Of a DNA stretch of 12,447 nucleotides, positions 7,152-12,447 are shown in pieces. The notes under the pieces were generated by a model. The model was not told where the DNA came from. It saw only the letters and a program-made list of their open reading frames with translations, and ran no database searches. The DNA lies in assembly GCF_934747485.1 (NCBI RefSeq), contig NZ_CAKVGN010000078.1, positions 1-12,447 on the forward strand, written 5' to 3'. Source of the stretch: an uncultured Brachyspira sp. GTDB taxonomy: Bacteria > Spirochaetota > Brachyspiria > Brachyspirales > Brachyspiraceae. The number at the start of each line of letters is the position of its first letter. Positions within the stretch are counted from its first letter, which is position 1. The translations under genes and the position numbers were made by a program.

Positions 7152-7733
7152 TTAAAACCAATACCTAAATCCAAAATCTCCATAGAACCTAAAGAAATCA
7201 CTAAATACCCAACCACTATTTTCAGGATACCAACCAAACGTAGCAAAACCTCTGCTTCCTATAGATATAACACTCAATGCCGGAGTTAATTGCAAGAATA
7301 TTTCCCAATCTTTTTCCACTATAAATGACACTCCGACTGGTATTCTAAAATCTGCTTCTATGTTTATGTACTTATTTCCAAAATTAAAAATAGCCTCTAT
7401 CCCGGGTCCTAAATAAAGCATTACATCAGAATTACCCAATTGCCCCAATCTAGCTGTATATCCCCACCAATCTGCACTGGCACTGAAACCAAACCATGAT
7501 GCACCTTTATTAGATATACCAATATTTAATATTCCTCCAAACATAAAAGGTATTCCTTCAAATTTTCCTGTTACTGCTAATGAAGTTTGAAGAGGGAAGC
7601 TAAATCTTAAAGAAAACCCTAATGCAGAACCTGTTGGAAAATAAGAAAACAGTTTTTGACTGGATGCCGTATAAATTAAAACAACAAAAATTAAATATAT
7701 TGTTATTTTTTTTAAGATGATTAAAAATTTCAT
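7152..7733 (-). CDS. Secreted small beta-barrel-like protein, spirochaete type
   Basis: Protein of 193 residues with a basic N-terminus and hydrophobic core (about 3-22) ending near SSQ, a good signal peptide. No lipobox cysteine follows it, so it is probably exported rather than a lipoprotein. The rest is rich in Gly, Phe, Tyr and Trp with alternating hydrophobic stretches (for example GPGIEAIFNF and FRIPVGVSFIVEKDWEIFLQL). It ends in RYWF; a C-terminal Phe is typical of outer-membrane beta-barrels. The pattern recalls small spirochaete barrel proteins such as the DUF3996 group (Borrelia BAPKO_0422-like), a resemblance I cannot test here. Function unknown. It has its own promoter at 7741-7769, and no Shine-Dalgarno is seen before the ATG. 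It lies downstream of the metal ATPase, but a terminator separates them, so it is probably unrelated to metal resistance. Confidence 0.75.
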   Translation of the reverse strand: MKFLIILKKITIYLIFVVLIYTASSQKLFSYFPTGSALGFSLRFSFPLQTSLAVTGKFEGIPFMFGGILNIGISNKGASWFGFSASADWWGYTARLGQLGNSDVMLYLGPGIEAIFNFGNKYINIEADFRIPVGVSFIVEKDWEIFLQLTPALSVISIGSRGFATFGWYPENSGWVFSDFFRFYGDFGFRYWF

Positions 7734-7740
7734 AGCGAAT

Positions 7741-7769
7741 AGTATAAATATATTTCATTTTTAAAGCAA
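7741..7769 (-). promoter_or_regulatory. Promoter of the small secreted protein, possibly leaderless
   Basis: On the minus strand, -35 TTGCTT (7764-7769), a 17-base spacer and -10 TATACT (7741-7746). The -10 box ends only 7 bases before the ATG at 7733-7731, so transcription would begin at or next to the start codon. Confidence 0.5.
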
Positions 7770-7805
7770 ATACTATATACAATAAATTTTTTATTTTCTA
7801 AAATT

Positions 7806-7849
7806 TAAAAAATATGCCTGTAGAATTTTTTAATTCATACAGGACATAT
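7806..7849 (-). terminator. Intrinsic terminator of the metal-resistance operon
   Basis: A long hairpin of about 16 pairs: ATATG/CATAT, CCTGTA/TACAGG and GAATT/AATTC around a TTTT loop on the plus strand, with two single-A bulges (7837 and 7844). Read on the minus strand it is followed by a run of T (the A-run at 7807-7811), as expected downstream of the ATPase stop at 7880. The plus side also ends in TTTT, so it could work in both directions. Confidence 0.8.
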
Positions 7850-7879
7850 TTTCAAACTATTTATCTAATATGTGTACTT

Positions 7880-9823
7880 TTAATGACAATGATGGCCGCA
7901 ATCACAGCTTGTTACTTTTATATCTATATTTTGCGTATTCACATTTTCAACATTCGATTTCTCCCCTATCGGATAAAGAAGTCTTAAAGCGTTAAGAACA
8001 ACTATAACTGTAACACCAGTATCAGCAAATATTGCAAGAGCTATAGAAGCAAGACCAAAAGCTCCAAGTATTATAGCACCAAATTTAATTATTAAAGCAA
8101 GCAATATATTTTCTAAAACAACAATATGATTTTTTTTAGCAAGTTTAATAATAGCAGCCACTTTAGAAGGTTTATCGTCCATTATAATAATATCAGCATT
8201 TTCTATAGCCGCATCAGAACCAAGTCCCCCCATAGCAATACCAATATCAGCACGTGCCAAAGAAGGAGCATCATTTATTCCGTCGCCTACAAATATTGAA
8301 ACTTTACTATCTTTCATCATATTTTCTAATACATTTACTTTCTCTTCAGGTAAACATCCGCCATTAAATGATTGTATATTATTCTCTTTTGCAAATGAAG
8401 TAACACGTTCTATATTATCGCCGCTAATTAATGCAGTTTCTATATTCATAGAATTTAATAAATCAATTGCCTCTTTAGTGTCTTCTTTTATAATGTCATC
8501 AATGTAAAAAGCACCCGCATATTCACCGTCTATTGAAATATAAACATTAAATTTCTTATCAATATTATCTGGAAGCTTAATATTATTTTGTTTTAATAAA
8601 TCAAGCTTTCCTATAAAAATATTTTTACCCTCTATAATTGATGATGAGCCTTTACCCCTAATATCTTTATGTGATGTTATTAGGCTTTCATTTATTTCAT
8701 GATTTTTTTTGTAATGCTCTACTATAGATATGGCTATAGGGTGAGAAGAGCCTAGTTCTGCCAAAGCTGCATATTTAATTAATGTATCATCATCATATAT
8801 GCCAGTATTTTCTATCTCTCTTATATAAAACTTACCTTTGGTGAGGGTTCCTGTTTTATCAAATATTACTTTTTTAGTTTGAGCAAGCAAATCTAAAAAC
8901 ACCCCGCCTTTAACCATTATTCCAAATTTAGAAGCTCGTCCTATAGAAGCAAAATATGTTAATGGAATACCAACCATAAAAGCACAAGGACAAGAAACTA
9001 CAAGCAATGTAAGAGAACGGGCAAACCAATCATTAAAAAATTCTTTTCCATATACTATGGTTGGTATTATAGTAAGTAAAATAGCACCAAATACAACTAT
9101 AGGAGTATATATTCCGGCAAACTTTGTAATGAATTGCTCTATGTTAGCTTTTCTATTTTGAGACTCTTGAACTAATTTTAATATCTTTGCTATTGAGGAC
9201 TCGGCATACACTCTAATTACTTTTGCTTTTATACTGCTTTCACCGTTTATAGTGCCTGCTAAAATTTCATCATTAACCTTTACATCTTTTGGCATGCTCT
9301 CTCCAGTTAAAGCTTTAGTATCAAGCCAGCTCTCCCCTTCATAAATAACAGCATCTAAAGGCACTTTTTCAAAAGGATTAATTAATATATTGTCATTGAT
9401 ATTAACTTTAGAAATATCAACTTTTTGTACACTTCCGTCTTCTTTGATAATATTAGCAAAATCTGCCCTTATAGACATAAGTGCTGCTATTGTTTTTTTA
9501 GATTTATCAACCGCCATATCTTCAAAATATTCACCTACTCTGTAAAAAAGAAGTACAGCTAAAGCTTCAGGTAATTGATGAAGTATTATAGCACCAACTG
9601 TAGCAATGCTCATAAGAAAGCTCTCTCTCATAAATTTGCCCTTTATAAAATCTAATATAGCATTCTTAAAAACATCTCTGCCTAAAATAAAATAAGGTAT
9701 AAAAAATATTATATATTCTATTACACCATGAATTTTATCATGCAAAACATTAAGCAAAATTAAAACAATTAATGAAATAGTAATTTCACTAATAAATAAA
9801 ATTTTTTCTTTATTCTTTAACAT
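7880..9823 (-). CDS. P1B-type Zn/Cd/Pb efflux ATPase (ZntA/CadA-like)
   Basis: Membrane pump of 647 residues that would export Zn2+, Cd2+ or Pb2+ from the cytoplasm at the cost of ATP. Visible motifs: TGES (173-176, actuator domain); the intramembrane metal site CPC (278-280); DKTGT with phosphorylated Asp322; the nucleotide-binding His-Pro pair (361-362); and GDGINDA (513-519). In the last helices Lys580 and Asp601 (ADTG) match the K and D typical of the Zn/Cd/Pb subgroup. It lacks the usual N-terminal GMTCxxC metal domain and begins directly with a membrane helix. It ends in a Cys/His tail, CDCGHHCH (640-647), which could bind metal instead. Three ATGs are in frame at 9841, 9829 and 9823. 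I choose 9823 because GGGGG lies 7 bases before it. It overlaps the end of the repressor gene by 14 bases, so translation is probably coupled. Confidence 0.9.
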   Translation of the reverse strand: MLKNKEKILFISEITISLIVLILLNVLHDKIHGVIEYIIFFIPYFILGRDVFKNAILDFIKGKFMRESFLMSIATVGAIILHQLPEALAVLLFYRVGEYFEDMAVDKSKKTIAALMSIRADFANIIKEDGSVQKVDISKVNINDNILINPFEKVPLDAVIYEGESWLDTKALTGESMPKDVKVNDEILAGTINGESSIKAKVIRVYAESSIAKILKLVQESQNRKANIEQFITKFAGIYTPIVVFGAILLTIIPTIVYGKEFFNDWFARSLTLLVVSCPCAFMVGIPLTYFASIGRASKFGIMVKGGVFLDLLAQTKKVIFDKTGTLTKGKFYIREIENTGIYDDDTLIKYAALAELGSSHPIAISIVEHYKKNHEINESLITSHKDIRGKGSSSIIEGKNIFIGKLDLLKQNNIKLPDNIDKKFNVYISIDGEYAGAFYIDDIIKEDTKEAIDLLNSMNIETALISGDNIERVTSFAKENNIQSFNGGCLPEEKVNVLENMMKDSKVSIFVGDGINDAPSLARADIGIAMGGLGSDAAIENADIIIMDDKPSKVAAIIKLAKKNHIVVLENILLALIIKFGAIILGAFGLASIALAIFADTGVTVIVVLNALRLLYPIGEKSNVENVNTQNIDIKVTSCDCGHHCH

Positions 9824-10202
9824 GCTCATACCCCCAAGCATAAATTTTTTCTATATGTTCATCATCAAGCCTGTAAAATACATGAAGCCCAATTTTTCTT
9901 TTCTTAACTACCCTAGCCTGCCACAACATCTTTAAATGCTGCGATACAGAAGGCTGCTTCATATCAAGTAAAGATACTAATTCATGAACGCATAATTCTT
10001 TCTCGCTTAAAACAGATATTATTTTTAATCTGGTTGGGTCAGAAAATACAGAAAAGAAATCAGCTAAAACCGAAAACTCATCATCATTTGGAAGTTTTGG
10101 TATATATGAAGATATATTCTCTTCTTTTGTATTTACTTCACAATTATCTTCATAGCTTTCTATAATGTTTTTTTGTTTATTATTTTTTTTCTTTTTTTCC
10201 AT
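9810..10202 (-). CDS. ArsR/SmtB-family metal-sensing repressor
   Basis: Winged-helix repressor of 130 residues; such proteins bind the operator as dimers and let go when metal binds. DPTRLK (55-60) starts the conserved core. ELCVHEL (69-75) matches the alpha-3 metal motif of the CadC/ArsR group (Cys71, His73), followed by the helix-turn-helix at about 74-95. The C-terminus has Asp114, His116, His127 and Glu130 in the spacing D-x-H-x(10)-H-x-x-E, exactly the alpha-5 zinc site of SmtB-type sensors. It therefore probably senses Zn2+ and/or Cd2+. The N-terminal 35 residues are charged and low in complexity (KKKKNNKQKN), with Cys21 a possible extra ligand as in CadC. It is the first gene of a two-gene operon with the ATPase and probably regulates itself. 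The ribosome binding site is weak (AGG, 5 bases before ATG). Confidence 0.9.
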   Translation of the reverse strand: MEKKKKNNKQKNIIESYEDNCEVNTKEENISSYIPKLPNDDEFSVLADFFSVFSDPTRLKIISVLSEKELCVHELVSLLDMKQPSVSQHLKMLWQARVVKKRKIGLHVFYRLDDEHIEKIYAWGYEHVKE

Positions 10203-10223
10203 AAAAACCTATCTCTATATAAC

Positions 10224-10237
10224 TATATTATAATATA
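10224..10237. promoter_or_regulatory. Candidate ArsR operator palindrome
   Basis: TATATTATAATATA is a perfect 14-base palindrome touching the -10 box and covering the expected transcription start. Extending 8 bases each side adds 6 of 8 further matching pairs, giving a 30-base imperfect dyad. SmtB/ArsR operators are AT-rich dyads placed in this way. In such an AT-rich genome, chance cannot be excluded. Confidence 0.45.
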
Positions 10238-10266
10238 ATGATATACTTATATAAAAATAATGTCAA
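10238..10266 (-). promoter_or_regulatory. Promoter of the repressor-ATPase operon
   Basis: On the minus strand, a perfect -35 TTGACA (10261-10266), a 17-base spacer and -10 TATCAT (10238-10243). Transcription would start near 10231, giving a leader of about 30 bases. Confidence 0.7.
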
Positions 10267-10294
10267 TACCTAACTATAAAAAATTAGAATACAC

Positions 10295-10323
10295 TTGTTT
10301 TAACCATATAAACGATTTATAAA
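10295..10323 (+). promoter_or_regulatory. Candidate promoter of the pseudouridine synthase
   Basis: TTGTTT (10295-10300), a 17-base spacer and TATAAA (10318-10323). A second candidate, TTGTAA (10350-10355), 16 bases and TATAAT (10372-10377), would start transcription right at the ATG at 10384. Both face away from the repressor promoter. Confidence 0.4.
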
Positions 10324-10383
10324 AACATTACACATATATAAAAAATATCTTGTAATATGCATCATATATTTTATAATAAAAAA

Positions 10384-11025
10384 ATGATTAATATAGTTTA
10401 TGAAGATGAATATTTTTTAATAATTAATAAAGAATCCGGCATAGAAGTAGATGATTCAATAATAGATATAATAAAAAAAGATTATCCAAACATAAAAGAA
10501 CTTTTTTTAGTGCATAGATTAGATAAATATACATCTGGCATACTTATACTTGCTAAGGATAATAATACAAAGACATATTTTGAAGAAGCATTCAAAAATA
10601 GAGAAATCAATAAAGTGTATCATGCCATAGTTGAAGGAATACCAAAAAATATTAAAGGGACTATAGATATACAAATAGCTAAAGATACTAACAATCCAAA
10701 TAAAAGAATAGCTGTAAAAAAAGGAGGAGATACGGCTATAACACATTATAAAATATTAAAAAAGTTTAAATTACATTCTCTCTTAGAACTTAAACCAATT
10801 ACAGGAAGAACTCATCAAATAAGAGTGCATTTGTCTTATTTAGGAAACCCTATAATAGGAGATAAAATATATTCTAAAAACGCAAAACTTTATAATATAA
10901 AAAGTTTTGCCCTAATAGCTAAAGAAATACATTTTATACACCCAATAACTAAAAAAAATATAGATATAGAAATAAAATACAATAAAGAATTTTTAAATAG
11001 TCTAAAAATTTTATCTAATAAATAA
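10384..11025 (+). CDS. RluA-family pseudouridine synthase
   Basis: Cytosolic RNA-modifying enzyme of 213 residues that turns specific uridines of rRNA or tRNA into pseudouridine. The catalytic motif HRLDKYTSGILILAK (44-58) contains the catalytic Asp47. NKVYHAIVEG (76-85) and KPITGRTHQIRVHLSYLGNP (137-156) are the other family blocks. No N-terminal S4 RNA-binding domain is present, so it belongs with the short single-domain members. Which RNA and position it modifies cannot be told. The start at 10384 is chosen because family members typically begin with a residue pattern like MINIVYEDEYFLIINK. An in-frame ATG at 10357 would add nine unlikely residues. Neither start has a Shine-Dalgarno. It is transcribed alone, diverging from the metal operon. 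Its stop codon touches that of the opposing homoserine dehydrogenase gene. Confidence 0.85.
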   Translation: MINIVYEDEYFLIINKESGIEVDDSIIDIIKKDYPNIKELFLVHRLDKYTSGILILAKDNNTKTYFEEAFKNREINKVYHAIVEGIPKNIKGTIDIQIAKDTNNPNKRIAVKKGGDTAITHYKILKKFKLHSLLELKPITGRTHQIRVHLSYLGNPIIGDKIYSKNAKLYNIKSFALIAKEIHFIHPITKKNIDIEIKYNKEFLNSLKILSNK

Positions 11026-12285
11026 TTAATGCTTTATTTTTGCTATAAATATATTTTCTATCTCCTCAACAGTTTTTATAGAATTAATTATATTATTAAG
11101 AGTAGTTTTTCTTAATACAAACATCATGTTATTATCTTTACTTAGAGTTTTATCTACATTGATAGAATTATTATTAAAAGCACTAATAAAAGAATCTATT
11201 TCATTTTTTAAAGATTTAAATCTTACATAAAAATCTTCTTCTTTGTCTCTAAAATCTTTTATTATTAAATCATTATTAGATTGAGTAAATCCTAAAATAG
11301 GAGAGAAAAGTTTATCACTAATAGACATATTTTTTGCAATGGATATAATATCTGAAACTACAGCACTGCTTGTATTAACTCCTCCAGCTCCAGCTCCATA
11401 AAATACATTATCTCCAGCAATGTCGCTAGTAATTTTAATTGCATTAAAACTATAACTTGTTCTAGCTAAAAAATTTCTATCTTTTATAAAACTCGGTATA
11501 ACATAAACATACAAATTATTATCTTTATCTATACCAGCATCAGCAACAAGCTTAACAGTATATCCTAACCCCATAGCAAATATAATATCATCTAATAAAA
11601 TATTTCTTATTCCTCTAATATAAATATCTTTCATTTTAATAATATTACAAAAAGCCATAGATGCCAAAATACATATTTTATGAGCAGTATCTATACCATC
11701 TATATCAAATGTAGGGTCAGCTTCAGCATATCCTTTATCTTGTGCCTCTTTAAGAACAATATTAAAATCTATCTTTTGTTTAGTCATGTTAGTAAGTATA
11801 TAGTTGCAAGTACCATTTAATATACCAGTGATAGATTCTATATTATCAGCAGTCAAACTTTCTTTCATAGCTCTTATTATAGGAATAGCACCAGCAACAG
11901 ATGCCTCAAACTCAATATCTGTTTTTCTGTTTTGTATTAACTCTTCAAGACTATTAGCCAATAATGCTTTATTTGCAGTAACAATAGGTTTATTAGATTT
12001 TAGTATCAACTCTTTTGCTGTAGTCATTCCGCCAAGAACTTCCACTATAATATCTATATCATTATCATTTAATATATCATTTAAATCTTCTGTTTTATTT
12101 TCTACAGTATCAAGATATTCATCATGTTTTTCTTTTATATTTCTGCTGAATACTGTTTTTACTGTTAATTTAAATCCGCTTCTTCTCTCTATATTTTTAT
12201 TATTAGTTATAATAGTTTTTAAAGTAGCCTTTCCAACATTGCCATATCCAGCTATAGCTATTTTTATTTCTTTATTTTCGTTCAT
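11026..12285 (-). CDS. hom: Homoserine dehydrogenase
   Basis: NAD(P)-dependent enzyme of 419 residues that reduces aspartate semialdehyde to homoserine, the branch point to threonine and methionine. The Rossmann motif GYGNVG is at 13-18. TANKALLA (103-110) and GILNGTCNYIL (154-164) are conserved substrate-domain blocks. The family signature lies in AQDKGYAEADP...DIDGIDTAHK (181-203), with Asp199 and Lys203 matching the catalytic pair described for the yeast enzyme. The C-terminal region (about 350-419) resembles an ACT regulatory domain, but it is short, and the usual K-D-E-x-G turn reads KNEID. Length is normal for the long bacterial form. GTGAG lies 6 bases before the ATG. It appears monocistronic, with no other threonine genes nearby. 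Confidence 0.93.
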   Translation of the reverse strand: MNENKEIKIAIAGYGNVGKATLKTIITNNKNIERRSGFKLTVKTVFSRNIKEKHDEYLDTVENKTEDLNDILNDNDIDIIVEVLGGMTTAKELILKSNKPIVTANKALLANSLEELIQNRKTDIEFEASVAGAIPIIRAMKESLTADNIESITGILNGTCNYILTNMTKQKIDFNIVLKEAQDKGYAEADPTFDIDGIDTAHKICILASMAFCNIIKMKDIYIRGIRNILLDDIIFAMGLGYTVKLVADAGIDKDNNLYVYVIPSFIKDRNFLARTSYSFNAIKITSDIAGDNVFYGAGAGGVNTSSAVVSDIISIAKNMSISDKLFSPILGFTQSNNDLIIKDFRDKEEDFYVRFKSLKNEIDSFISAFNNNSINVDKTLSKDNNMMFVLRKTTLNNIINSIKTVEEIENIFIAKIKH

Positions 12286-12323
12286 AACAATCTCACTTTA
12301 AGAAATTTATTAGTTAATTTGTA

Positions 12324-12352
12324 AGTATATAAGACTATATAAAAAAAATCAA
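12324..12352 (-). promoter_or_regulatory. Promoter of hom
   Basis: On the minus strand, -35 TTGATT (12347-12352), a 17-base spacer and -10 TATACT (12324-12329). The predicted start near 12317 leaves a leader of about 32 bases, too short for a riboswitch or attenuator. Confidence 0.65.
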
Positions 12353-12378
12353 GTTACTATATATAGTTTTTTGTGTTT

Positions 12379-12447
12379 AGGAGCCATACATATTGCACGT
12401 TTTTTAGTTTAAAAAAAGCAGGTATTCCTTATAATTTAATTAACTAA
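12379..12447 (-). mobile_element. Inverted copy of the IS right end (partial at window edge)
   Basis: Read on the minus strand, this holds the same two blocks as the start of the window: TAAGGAATACCT (12420-12431, 11 of 12 against 133-144) and TGCAATATGTATGGCTCCT (12379-12397, 18 of 19 against 148-166), in the same order but 22 rather than 3 bases apart. Similarity ends at 12379, as it ends at 166 in the first copy. The transposase part would lie beyond the window. In the few bases visible, the frame does not match the first copy cleanly, so this copy may be degenerate or a diverged relative. Confidence 0.5.

Noticed and set aside
11804..12301. Long open frame of 165 codons on the plus strand, opposite hom
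   Set aside because: It lies antisense within the homoserine dehydrogenase gene, whose motifs are clear. Its hydrophobic make-up is what the reverse of such a gene gives in an AT-rich genome.
12286..12323. Leader of hom as a threonine or lysine/methionine riboswitch or attenuator
   Set aside because: The predicted leader is about 32 bases, with no leader peptide and no stable fold.

Overview
The window is very AT-rich, and its long genes sit on both strands. Codon choice, the low GC content and a small secreted protein ending in Arg-Tyr-Trp-Phe all suggest a host-associated spirochaete, most likely Brachyspira. That assignment is an inference; there is no rRNA or other marker here to prove it.

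Layout. (1) Positions 1-166 hold the 3' end of an IS3/IS481-type transposase gene and the end of its element. A decayed second copy of the same tail lies at about 234-352. (2) A plus-strand operon runs from about 508 to 7150. It has a strong promoter at 474-501, then a YgcW-like short-chain dehydrogenase, a YgcU-like FAD oxidase, an FGGY carbohydrate kinase, an MFS transporter and a BCCT transporter, and it ends at an intrinsic terminator (7121-7150). (3) On the minus strand, a small signal-peptide protein (7152-7733) lies downstream of a zinc/cadmium resistance operon made of an ArsR/SmtB repressor (9810-10202) and a P1B-type ATPase (7880-9823). (4) An RluA-family pseudouridine synthase (plus) and a homoserine dehydrogenase (minus) converge with no base between their stop codons. 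(5) The last ~70 bases hold a second, inverted copy of the IS end seen at the start, so the whole block is bracketed by two inward-facing IS ends.

How the genes work together. The dehydrogenase, oxidase and kinase correspond to the E. coli ygcW-ygcU-ygcE set, an uncharacterised catabolic module. The likely logic is import of a polyol, sugar acid or similar compound by one or both transporters, oxidation or reduction by the two dehydrogenases, and phosphorylation by the kinase. The substrate is unknown. The BCCT transporter has a changed aromatic cage, so its cargo may not be a betaine. The oxidase seems to lack about 65 residues inside its FAD-binding domain, which may have inactivated the pathway in this strain. 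The metal operon is a conventional repressor plus efflux pump, controlled from a promoter that overlaps an AT-rich palindrome.
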